Made by a program: the position numbers and the translations under genes. The notes under the pieces were generated by a model, which was given only the letters and a program-made list of their open reading frames with translations, was not told the origin of the DNA and ran no database searches. Of a stretch of 64,000 nucleotides of DNA, positions 32,386 through 43,450 are shown piece after piece (the first letter of the stretch is position 1; each line of letters opens with the position of its first letter). The stretch comes from Filosporella fistucella. Lineage: Eukaryota; Ascomycota; Leotiomycetes; Helotiales. Location: contig JAQJZZ010000007.1 in assembly GCA_030077755.1 (NCBI GenBank), positions 124,001-188,000 on the forward strand, read 5' to 3'.

Positions 32386-34721
32386 ATGATATAAGTTGTA
32401 AGGATTCGGATAGAAGTGACATGGTAATATGCGTCTTTACTTGTTTTTCTATTTTTTTGCTGCTTCATTCTTACTGGGCTTGGAGTAATTAGAAGGACAA
32501 AGTGCTGTAGATCTGGGTGCGTCTAGACTAGGTATATTGTGTTACAATTAGATGGTTAGAATGCGGTACCCTATAGACTGGCTTACGATAAATAGATATT
32601 TGCTCGATTCTATCCATTTGTCTTACTCACGTAAGATATTGGCATTTTGAAATATTTCAGCCCCCCCCCCCCCCCCCCCCCCCCCTATCAGCATTTCGCT
32701 CCACATGCTGAAGTGGACAAAACAAAACCCACTAGAGAGGTCAACAGGCAACTTTAAGGCAAGATTTTGGATGTGAGAGATGTCACTACTTCCGAAATGG
32801 GTTGTTTTTATGTGAGATTTTAATGCTTAGAGGGATGGCCTTTGAACAAAACACAAACAGGATGTTATTTTCCAATCGCAAGTGCCAAGACACGCTGCGT
32901 GGACTCGTGTCATTCTACCCTGCCGACCAATATTAGGTATTCTGAAATCTATAGCTTTATGATCTATGTGTCTTTCAAGCGCCATCAATGCAAATACCAA
33001 TACCCCACAGGTTTAGTGATGACTTGTGGCGATGGAGTAAAGACTGGATTATAAAAATGCTTGTGGTGCAAGTGGAGCTATTTGACAAGACAATAAGAAT
33101 ATGCTAAGAAATTATTGCATAAAGAGCGTTATCTTATTTGGGGATTTTCCAAGAACCTCAATCAAACTCAAATTGGTATCTCACCCGATTTTCAATATGA
33201 GATTGTCAGCCTTACCCATTGGCTTCCAAAACAGGCGAGGGGGATACGACAGAAAAGGGGTCCAGTACACTCACGTGATGCGATATCATAACCCGAGCCC
33301 GAGCCCGAGGCAGCGGTCGTCATAAGCGGAGGTGAGGGGTGGTCGAACAACAACTTTCTATTCGTAAATGAATTACGACATCTCATAAAATCTTTAGTCT
33401 AAAACCTTCTGTTCTGTCTTCTCACTTTACACTTGCAAAGTTTATTCTTTGTGAGTCGCAAAGTCTCAACATCAGCAATTAATTTGCATGTGTCATTATA
33501 ACAAATAGCGCTTACCTGAAAGCTGACACGCCCACATACCTCACCTTACAGGTTTTTCCGCCCCATTTTACTGGTGTTCACCTACGAGCTGATGACAAGC
33601 GTGGCAGTTTGATCGACCAAAGGTACACGGTATTTGACTTCTCTCGTCAGTTCCCAGAGTCTTGGGAGTCGGTCTCGCCCGAGAACTAGATCCGATCATT
33701 TTTTTGTGGCTGCAGAGAGAAAGGGAAGAGTCATCGTGCGAGGGCTTGATCTTGATCCCCATGCAGCTTAGAAATAATCGGAGGGTACTCTGCTTGTTGG
33801 GTCCGAGTTTCAAATTTTATCCATGGAGATCATGTGTATCTCCAGATATCCAGGAACCTCAAATTTTCTCCGTCGCCGGCGGTCGAAGCCCTAGACAAAC
33901 GCGGTGGAATATCTACCCGCATCGCATTGGGTAGTCAACTTGACGACCATATCTGCTGAGAAATCAAGCATTTTCACGATATCTGTCTCAGAAATTAGCC
34001 CGTCTTTGCGCCACCTTTCCAGTCAATTGGAGGCTCAAACATCCCTGAATCAAGGCTGCAGATGAGCTTGCAATTTGCTTCTGGGTCAGAAAAACCATTC
34101 AGGAACGCACCACGCTTGGTCCTTCGTCGGGATAGGTCGTCAAATAGGCTAAGATACGAGTGCTTATATACGAGTATAAAAAGTCCGAAGTCACTGTCCG
34201 ATCCCTGCTAATATCTCGTTATGCTGCGTTATGCTACTCGTCAGGCGCTGTTTCTTATTCGACCCGTCTGACAAGATTGGATAAGCAGATGCCTCTTCAT
34301 GGAGATGCCGGGTTTATCGGTGAGTCTCTCTTGAGGTTATGGTGTTTGTTTGAGTACCGGATGTAGTCATTGGGCTGAGATTTGGCGTTGCATCGCGGAT
34401 CTTCAGTTGCATCACCAATTAACTCCGATGGTGGATGTTTTGAGGCTTGCTGACAAGCGGGTTTTGACGTGCTGATTCCACACCCCAGTTGAATAACGTT
34501 TTGCAGCGTGCATCAATTTCTTTTTTGACAGTCGCCAATTTCTTATATATTTCTAGTCAGTCCTCCTGGTTAAGTTTTGAAAGTGCGAGCAATTTCTTGT
34601 CTCTTATTTTGGGGGTTGAACAATCTCAAGTGAGCAATCAAGGTCTTTAATTTGCTTTTCCTCCGCCACCACCTCAACATCTTATCTCGCAGCTTTGCAT
34701 TCAACCTTCTCCCTGATCAAA
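32386..34721. other. 2.3 kb between the two drug exporters
   Basis: No supportable gene. It contains the 25-base poly-C tract and a short GAGCCC tandem (GAGCCCGAGCCCGAG near 33294-33310). Upstream of the MFS gene the sequence is pyrimidine-rich, as is common in fungal promoters. Confidence 0.45.
32661..32685 (+). repeat. Homopolymer tract of 25 C
   Basis: Twenty-five consecutive C residues lie about 275 bases downstream of the ABC transporter stop. The length is probably imprecise, as such tracts are often mis-sized in assemblies. Confidence 0.9.
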
Positions 34722-36561
34722 ATGACTGCCAGCAACGAAAACGTCATTCCATCCTTCAAGGATGAGGGAGTCACCAACGAATCGAAGCAGGACTTCCTTG
34801 CAACCCCTCAGAAGGATGCTCGCGATATATCGGAGAACACCTCCGTAACCGGGATAGATGATATCGATGCAGAAAAACAACAAGCAGAAACCTCTGCTGA
34901 AGAGGAAGTCCGTGATATTACTGGATGGAAATGGGCTTTGGTTGTTGCTTCGATTCTTTCTTCAACTTTCCTCTTCGCACTCGATAACACAATTGTCGCT
35001 GATGTTCAACCTGTTATTGTTACACATTTCAATGCAATCGATAAGCTCAGTTGGCTCAGTGTTGCTTTCTTGATTGGTGCCGCTGCAACGAACTTGGTAT
35101 GGGGTAAGGTGTTTGGACAATTCAATGCAAAATGGACATACATTCTGTGTGTGTTCCTCTTCGAAGTCGGCTCAGCTATCTGTGGTGCGGCTCCAACGAT
35201 AGATGCCCTCATCGTTGGTAGAGCTATTTGTGGAGTTGGCGGCTCTGGCATGTAGTAAGTAGAATTCTCACTTTGATATTTTTGACGATGCCGAAGACAC
35301 GCAGCTTCAGGTTGCCTTGAAGCTACTGTCATTATATTTAGAATACGTACTAACATTATATAGCGTTGGTGTCATGACTCTCCTTGCTGCTACAACCACA
35401 ATCCATGAACGACCAATGTATGTCGGAGGAACTGGATTGACATGGGGTCTTGGAACCGTCTTGGGCCCTATCATCGGTGGAGCATTCTCAGATTCTTCAG
35501 CTGGGTGGAGATGGGCGTTTTACATCAATCTGGTCATCGGTGCTGTCTGCGCTCCAGTCTACCTGTTCATGCTCCCTAATAAGGATCCCCGCCCTGGAGT
35601 TTCATTCATGGACCGAGCCCGCGAAATGGATTACGTCGGAACGGTTTTGACTCTTGGTGCTTTCGTTTCTGGTGTCATGGCCATTTCATTTGGTGGTATT
35701 ACTTATCCCTGGAACAGCGGGAAGATCATTGGGTTGTTCGTCTGCTCTGGTGTTTTGTTCATTCTTCTCGGCATTCAGCAAGTATACACCGTTTTCACGA
35801 CTGTGACTCGTCGAATCTTCCCTGTCGAATTTTTCAAATCACGAACAATCCTCATCTTGTTCTGCATGACGGCAGCTGGAGGAACCGCAGTCTTCATTCC
35901 TATCTATATGGTACCGATCTATTTTCAATTCACACGTGGTGACTCCGCTCTCGAAGCTGGTGTCCGACTTCTGCCTCTTATCTTCTTGATGATATTTGCC
36001 GTCATCTCCAATGGTGCCATTCTCTCGGCATATGGATACTATATGCCATGGTACACACTTGGAGGCATTTTGGTCGCCGTCGGAGGCGGGATGATGTATA
36101 CTATTGACGTTGACACCACGGTAGCACAAGTGTATGGTTATACCATTCTCGTCGGGTTTGGATGTGGTCTCTATGCACAGGCATCATTTTCTGTGGCCCA
36201 AGCCATCGTCGAGCCTCATCTCATCCCATCCGCTGTGGGTTTCATCACATGCGCGCAAGTTACCGGCGTCACAATCGCACTTGCAATTGCCAACTCGATT
36301 TTCTTGAACAAGTCGGAGCAATCTATTCAAGCGCTCTTGCCAAACGTACCACAGGCAGATATCGAAGCTGCTATTGCCGGTGCTGGAAGTAACTTTGTCG
36401 CTAGCTTGAGCGACAGTGTCAAATTGGAGGTTTTGAAAGCGATTGTGGATGCTATGAGCAAGACATACATCCTGATTATCGTTGCTGGTGCCGTGACAGT
36501 GGTCTTGAGTCTTGGAATGAAGAGGGAGAGACTGTTCATGGCTGTTGGAGGAGCTGCGTAA
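34722..36561 (+). CDS. MFS drug exporter, DHA family (14-TM type)
   Basis: Exons 34722-35254 and 35364-36561 encode 576 residues. The 109-nt intron splits the tyrosine codon of GSGMYVGV and keeps phase. A 70-residue acidic cytosolic N-terminus leads into helix 1 with LFALDNTIVADVQPVI, the LDxTIV motif of drug:H+ antiporters. The motif A region is LVWGKVFGQF. Motif C is present as GLTWGLGTVLGPIIGGAFSD then WRWAFYINL. It most likely exports toxins or fungal metabolites. It lies 2.3 kb downstream of the PDR transporter on the same strand; no biosynthetic gene cluster is visible beside it. Confidence 0.92.
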
Positions 36562-37536
36562 GCAAAAAGGGTTTCCTATCTTCTGGGGTGGCGTTTCAGT
36601 GTAGAGGAATAATCTGAGGTTAAATGGGATAGATTGTTGTACGATGTATGAGTGAATCGCATATGGTGAGGAGAGATTTTCAAGTAATCATAGATATCCA
36701 CACTCTTTAATGTTTTTCTACGTAGAGTCTAATGCATCTGAATGAATTAGTGACTAGTGAACACTTTACAGGAATTGTAGATATCTACCCTGGTATTTCT
36801 ATATACATCGCACCAGACTCTTTCGCTTTGCATCACTGGATGATCGTGTATTGTTCATATGAACGAAATTTACCCCTACTTCCTTCTCACTCGAAAGGCA
36901 AAGTAATAGTCCACTTGGGGGAAAGTTTCGTAAGCTCTGCTCTTTTCCTAAAAGCTTCGCATCTCTGAGTCTTCTCATGGAAATTTTATTAAAAATTCTC
37001 TAATTCTCTTATCTCATTTAGACAATGCCTACGTCTCTGGAATACAAGAGGATTTTGAGATTTTCAAGAACTAACTCGTCAACTTGAATTCCATGTATGT
37101 AGTTGGTGCAATTATTAGCCAGATACTCTTGACATTTCTGTCCCGATTTTCCATGAACTGGGCAGTTCATGGTCTTGAATTTGGACGGGGCATATTTCCA
37201 ATCCATCTCGGAAGTAGGACGCCAAAAACTTGACGGACATATACTAAATACACACTGCAAATATTTATTAGTATCATCAGAATAGTAGTCGACAAGGACT
37301 CATTGAGTCTCACTCTAGGGAATCAGCTGCTGAGGCATTCATCTCCGACTTACATTATCCTCAAAAACCTGCAGAAATTGCTCGGAGGTCAGGCAAAACA
37401 GCTCGTCCAGGTTTTAGTAAGGTTTCCCGCGAATTGACTAGATTTTAATGGGACACTGTGTTAGGTCCAAGTTGGTATGCGGTGAAAGATTACATGGGAA
37501 GTGATTTGTAATAAGGTATATTGAGATGTAAAGCAT
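36562..37536. other. Intergenic region downstream of the MFS exporter
   Basis: About 970 bases, AT-rich. A cysteine-containing frame on the minus strand at 37018-37260 has no ATG at its 5' end. It could be a leftover of the neighbouring secreted-protein gene, but I cannot join it. Confidence 0.35.
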
Positions 37537-38926
37537 CTAATAGAAGGACTTGTTCACTAGCAGCCCCACAGATTGCAACTTTAGCTTCCCATTGAGCTTT
37601 CCAAGCAGCACAAGATCAATGTGGTGCTTTACACAACCGACGACGTCGTAGTCGTCCAATTTGCATGCACCGTCTTCGTATGATGTCTCGTGTAGGTAGA
37701 AGTAATCTGTGCAGATCAGCAAGAACTCCGAACTCAGGTTACCCTCCCAGGTCTGGACTCACATAGTAAAAGACTCCACTAGCCGGCACAGTGGCCGTAA
37801 TAGTCCGCACAGGCGATGGTGCAGTAATTGCGCATGAGCAAGCCCAGGATGGAATTGCTGGGTAAACCTCCGTCAAGTATGATGGAATAGTCCAAGACTC
37901 GATATCTTTACGTACCAGAGTTGGGCTTGCTGATGCCATTGCTGGAGCTTGAGTAATTGTCGGAGTGGCAATAGAAATAAATACCGTGCTTGGTGTCGGG
38001 GTCGAACATGCATCCTGGGTTTTAACTTAGCTTTTTACAACTAAGGGTGGAAGAGGAATTCACTTACAGGCAAAAAGTCCTGACAATTTCTGTCAAAGAC
38101 CGTTACTGGCGCAAGCCACCCATTCCTCCAAACCACATCATTCTGCGGCGGAATCGTCGCATTCATACCGACGCATTTCAGAGATTCAGGCTCATTGTGT
38201 TGTCTGAGATTGTACTCGTATGGCTGCCAGTCCTCAACATACCAGGACTTACAGTCCTGATTTGCGAGGCATAGTTGTCCACATGTCCAAATATCCGTGA
38301 ACTCGGATTTGCCTTGAAGAAGGTCAAACTTTGCAGGAAGAGGCCAGCGAACTGGGTAGCTATAAGTGATGATGTTGCATTTCATGTTTGGTAGAGGAGT
38401 GGGGCAGAGTGCGGTAGTGGTGCTGGTGGACCTGGACATTTTAAATATTAGTCTATCTCCTTAACAGCTTAATAGTGAAACGGACCCATAGACTGTGGTA
38501 GTCGTTGTCGGCCAGACAGTGACACTAGGGTGTTGACTATATGGTCGCGTGACTGTGCCACTGCTGATATAATGCCACTGTGTGGATTGAAGATAGTCTG
38601 AGCAGAAGCCAACGTAATCGAAGTTGACCTCTCTGATTCAGTTAGTGAAAGACAGCTCCTCGCTGGAACTTGACACATACGGCGATAGCATTGTCGATAG
38701 GAAATCGCTGACTTCTGTGACCCAATCGGTACAAACTGCGAGAAAGATTAAGTACTGGTCTTATGATCTGTATTTGTTTGATCTTACTGTACGATCTGCG
38801 CTCTGTTGGAGTTGATGCCTTTTTCAAGACAGCCTTCTCTGTGACCATTGGTGGGAGTGCATGGCCGCTCACAGAGCCTACAGCCAGACCCAGAAAAACA
38901 GTTTGGAGCGAATGAGCAGGCTTCAT
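37537..38926 (-). CDS. Predicted secreted protein, unknown family
   Basis: My model uses exons 38926-38788, 38735-38681, 38632-38486, 38431-38068, 38014-37763 and 37725-37537, for 381 residues. It starts with a signal peptide (MKPAHSLQTVFLGLAVGSVS then GHA). Next come YICTDWVTEVSDFLST, VGFCSDYLQSTQWHYISSG, a Thr-rich linker (VWPTTTTTVYGSTSTTT) and a cysteine-containing region (LCPTPLPNMKCNIITYSYP, WTCGQLCLANQDCKSWYVED). A Ser/Thr/Pro-rich segment leads to a C-terminal part with CKLDDYDVVGCVKHHID. The first five exons are well supported. The last intron would be only 37 nt, so the C-terminus is uncertain. I do not recognise the family. Confidence 0.68.
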
Positions 38927-39570
38927 TTCTTCTCTTGGAGACTTGGTTTTGTTCTGTAATGCTGTGATTGCGAGGGACAATTATTGATCAAAGGATACAT
39001 TATATATATCTTAGAGAACGAGGTGACCCTCCCATCATGGCCTCATGGCTCGCAGCAACTGGTATCCATCGCATACATTGCAATATCGAGGCTTCCTCAA
39101 GAAGAACAAGAACAATGTAGAAATGACAGCGTTCGCATAACAATGAATGAATGGATGCGACTCTATAGTGTATGTATATATAGCCTAAACATCCTACCGC
39201 AGCTCGAACCCCTCCTGTTGTAGAGTTTCACCAATCACAATTTACACGTCGTGTAAAATAAAAGTCTGCTCACATTTTCCCCTCATTGACCAAGTTGCAG
39301 TACACCTGTGTGTACAACTGCAACTTTCGTCGCAGGATTTGCCTTCCAGCAATCTATTTTGAAGCAACCACACGATCTCAATTGATCCCATTTCGGGCAC
39401 CCACGACTCTCTTCGGACGAACTGTCGCCATTGACCATATAGTCATTGGCATTTCCTTACGAGACGCGAATCTGAAGGGTGTAGTAGCATTGAGCTGGCA
39501 ACATTTGCGAAGTATTCTGTGCCTTGCCGTTACTTTTTGGAAGCTTTCAACAACACCAACTTCCACCTCA
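38927..39570. other. Intergenic region between secreted protein and Zn2Cys6 gene
   Basis: About 640 bases holding the secreted protein promoter and the 3' UTR of the regulator. I see no gene. Confidence 0.4.
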
Positions 39571-41423
39571 CTACCATGTGAGCAGCGTCTTTGATTCCAC
39601 AACGCCATTCTTGGTTTTTTGCGAAGCACCCAACATCGCTCTCTTGTTGAAAAGATCCGCATTGACAGCACTCAGAACGGCTCTCTTCTCCTCTGGGATA
39701 AAACCCCCCTCGGGAAGGCCATCAAGCTCAATGCTTCTTAGCCAACGAGCCATACGTGCGACTGCTTGAGCATCCCAGATCCCTTCTCGCAGGTTCGCAG
39801 AGAACAGCATCTCGATAGCCCTTTGTCTGACACCGTCGCCTCGACATCGAGACCCGACTAGATATAGTGCTGGCACAATACTAATATCAAAGTTGAAGCA
39901 GGGCTCTGATCCGCGATGCGTCGACAGTAGATGAGGTAAAATAGTTTCTGCTAGATTCACAATCTCCGTGAATTCAGGGAGGAAGATATCGTATGCAGTT
40001 TCTTGGGTGAAGAAGGTTCCCGCGAGCATGATGTGGCTGGTTCTCGTTTGTACTTGGATGATGGCTGCGGCAACTTTGTCTTCTTGGCTGTTGCCAATTG
40101 CTATAGAATTGAACAGTCGGGATGAGGAGGATACAAATCGCCGAATGTCATTCTGATATTGCAGCTTCTCTTCCTCCAGTGGCAGGTTACCATCCATGGC
40201 ATCACTTAGCAGGAGTTCCGTCTGATCCATATTAGCCGAACCTTCCCATGGAGTCTTCTTGCGCTTCTCTTGAAGTATTTCGAGGTCGACTCGTTGTATG
40301 GATTTGCTGAAATGATAATTTCTATTCAGAATAACCTGCCAATATAACCTCGCAGTGAACAGGTCGTCAATATGCTCTGGCATTGTCTGGATAAATGCAT
40401 TCGCACTGTTTTTCCCAGTCTGATGGACGTCTTTGTCTCTTGTGTCGATGAAAAGAAGAACTTGAGAGTTGAGGGTATTGAATACCTGCACGAGATCTCT
40501 CTCCGAAAGTACTCCACCCCACCTTTCATCGCTTCGCCACTGACTCCATAATTTCCCATGAAGCTTGTTCCCAGAGGCAAACTGGTACAGCAACATGAGA
40601 CCTCTCTGTGCATGGATGATAGCAGATGCTTGATTCCCAAGCATGCTCTCAAAGCAAAAAACCAGAAGACAAGCAAGAAGAGCTGTGCACAAATCGTGTT
40701 GTCCTTTCGCAATTGCCTCTTGCATCCCTCTAAGCGCTTTCTCATATTGCTTTAGCGCATAGTGATAGTCAGAATGATAATGGGCTGTTCCCTTTTGACT
40801 TGATCCCCCAGTCAAACTCTTCCTCCCAAGAGCTCCAATCGCAATAACGATATGACGGATGAAAGGCTGTGCTTCACTTGTCCTGGGGATCAGCCTGTCC
40901 CATACTGAATTTGCGAATGGCCCATGTATCTGACGGGCTGTCTCTTCCAGGTATATTCGGAAACACTGGCTCTCCATATCATCCTCGAATCCGGTACCAT
41001 TCCGGATTTTAGGGATCGGCGATGTGATAAAGAGACATGAGGCATTTTCCTGCCTTTTGGGTAGAATCATGTGAGTGCGCTGATACCGTTCACCTCTTGG
41101 TAGGACTCTATACTGCGACTCGTAGCCATCGCAATTAACACCAAATTTTAGACACCGATTGCATTCTGGTCTACCTTCGTCGCACTTGACTCGACGATAT
41201 CTGTTCCAGGATTAGAAATGGCCACTAGGTTGCAAAGTCCCGACTCATTCGTGCAAGGAACTGAGATAACATACTTGCAAGTTAAACATCCCGTTTTCAC
41301 TTTGGATGTTGATTTCCTCGTCTTTTGGGGCTTTTTGGGTGGAGGATCTCGATGCGTCAACACCACTTCAGCTGACGCTGGAGTTGTCGGATTTCCAACG
41401 TCAGCAGGCAGGGATTGGGTCAT
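39571..41423 (-). CDS. Zn2Cys6 transcription factor
   Basis: Exons 41423-41275 and 41200-39571 encode 592 residues. The 74-nt intron interrupts the zinc cluster between its second and third cysteines, a common intron position in this family. The cluster reads KTGCLTCKYRRVKCDEGRP then ECNRCLKFGVNCDGY, preceded by a lysine/proline-rich stretch (PPPKKPQKTRKSTSKVK) that looks like a nuclear localisation signal. The C-terminal 480 residues form the fungal-specific regulatory part (CFRIYLEETARQIHGPF, FIRHIVIAIGALGRKSL). It lies between the secreted protein and the peroxidase, so it could regulate either. That is only a positional guess. Confidence 0.9.
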
Positions 41424-42162
41424 ATTTCCTCATTGTTCACTGAATCATATCCCTGAGATTGATGTCTGCAGTGCCGGGTTTAATAACGTGAGGGCTCAGG
41501 ATTTGTGAAACGTGAAGGAGGTGATGCCGGCAAGGAATGACGAAACGGAGGCGAAAGATAGAGGAGGAGTTGATGTGCATGAGAAAGAATCTCAAGCAGC
41601 TGCAGGTCAGGATTATGAATCGCTTATGGAGTACTCCGTACATGGTCGCTAATTGAGTGCGGCGCGGATGATGTCTGACCCAGCCCTATGGAGGACTAAA
41701 TCACGGAGTGAAGCCCGGAACAGTCAATAGGCCCGTTGTCGTACGTATCGCCCAATCAAAATAGTAGGCTGAACCACCCTTGCAAGTCGACCAGATCATC
41801 CACATACATTGTATTAAGGTCGAATGATTTTGAAAATGCAATCATTGAATGATTCTCCAACTTCATTGATGATAATTAGCGGCGGCTCTCATTGTACGAT
41901 CACTTTGGAGGTTGTAAAATTAACTCGTATACTAACAGAAAACTGCATGTCTGGGTACCTGCACTGGAAAACTATGCACTATTTCCAAAAGTATCTATGC
42001 TACAAAAGAACTTCAATTTGTGATTCCTATCTAGAGCTATTAAAGTAATAATAATTCTAGTAATATCCATTTCAAACCGCCACCTAACTCCTTGCCACTT
42101 CCAACAGGGTATTAATACAATATCAATTCTAACACAAAACTGCACAAGTAGAAAACAAGACC
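41424..42162. other. Intergenic region between Zn2Cys6 gene and peroxidase
   Basis: About 740 bases, AT-rich in the half near the peroxidase. I see no supportable gene. Confidence 0.4.
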
Positions 42163-43450
42163 CTATGCTGTGAATTCCTTTGCCACCACGTCGCGGAGGC
42201 CCAGCAACTTCAGCAAGTTGGCTATTATCGTAGTACCATCCCGGAGAGATGATCCCAGCTTTTGTAATCCACCCGCAAGCCACTGGTTTATGTACGATTG
42301 ATCGGGATTTGAGAAGCTCTTGACAGCCCTAGGAAGGACTTTGGTGCACTCCGTGAGGCCGTTGATGTTATTGACACCAAGGAGACTGAGACGAACATAT
42401 TCCTTCGCGTAATCCTATACAAGTTAGAAAGCTGTAAGAGCGATGCCATAGTACAATACAACTTACCTCATTCCAATGATCTTGTCCTCCAGGGCCGCCA
42501 AATTGTTTCCACTCATCCGAGATCTTTGGATGGACAGACAAGACGAGATCGCTGTTGAATTTGAAGACTCGCTTTGGAGCTGTACCGGTAGTTTCAGGAT
42601 AGAACCTTACATCCCAGACGCCAGGTGTGCTATCTTGGGGATCCAATGCACGAGCGGGGTCAACGAATCGCTGTTGGCTGGTAGTGTGGGCGCCAACGAG
42701 AGCTGCGAGTCCGTGAGGCTGAATGGTCTTGTTCTGGAAAAGAGAGATGAGAGTTTCGGCATCGCTGTTGACATCCGGGAGAAGTCCATCGATGGCAGGT
42801 ACGTTGCTATCTTTTCTGCCGACGAATGTTCGAACACGAGGTCCAAGTGGGCAAACGACTGTAGCGACAGTGGCTCCCATCTGAATAAGATCTGCCATGC
42901 CCACTCCATATTGACGATATGAATTATACCAGCCTTGAGTGACGGCAATGATTTCTTGAAGGCCGTTGTTCTCAGGTCTACCACCTTCATTGGCAAGAAT
43001 GATACTACCATCAGCACCTCCACCACCAGTGGCTTTGGACCAAGCCCCAGCATCATGGAAGCCCAGACGCACTGCAGCACGCGCAAAGCCATTGCAACGA
43101 CCAGAAGTTCCCTTGAACTTCTTCTCCATATCTTGAGCTATATATTTCCAGATGCAGCAAGTGTTCCTGGCGCAAAGTGATGTACTCTTTGGCCAGAGAA
43201 TATCGTTATATGTCTCATCGCTGTATGGGTCGACAGTGCCAAGGAGAATATTCTTGACGGTGTTGCCAACAGGTGTAGTTGCTCCTGTGGTTGCAAGATC
43301 TCCTATCATTTCGAAGGAATCATTGGGACCGATTGTAGAAACACGAGTTTTAAGTTTGTTCTTAAGGTCTTTCATTGTCCCATCGGTACCGGGACAAGCA
43401 GAGGTGAAGGCTAAGGCAGTAGCGCCCACGAAGATGGAGGAGATCTTCAT
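42163..43450 (-). CDS. Secreted class II haem peroxidase (ligninase-like)
   Basis: Exons 43450-42467 and 42414-42163 encode 411 residues. The intron, 52 nt, keeps phase. A signal peptide (MKISSIFVGATALAFTSACP) precedes a class II peroxidase domain. The distal site is RLGFHDAGAW, with Arg128 and His132, followed by GGGGADGSI. The proximal histidine is His255 in GLAALVGAHTTSQQRFVDP. DPQDSTPGVWDVRFYPET and LSVHPKISDEWKQFGG are also typical. Such enzymes oxidise phenolics, lignin units or dyes with H2O2. I could not assign it to the lignin, manganese or versatile types. Ascomycete members are usually grouped apart from the wood-rot enzymes. Confidence 0.92.

Noticed and set aside
37018..37260. 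Cysteine-containing minus-strand frame
   Set aside because: No ATG at its 5' end and no splice join to the neighbouring secreted gene that keeps phase.
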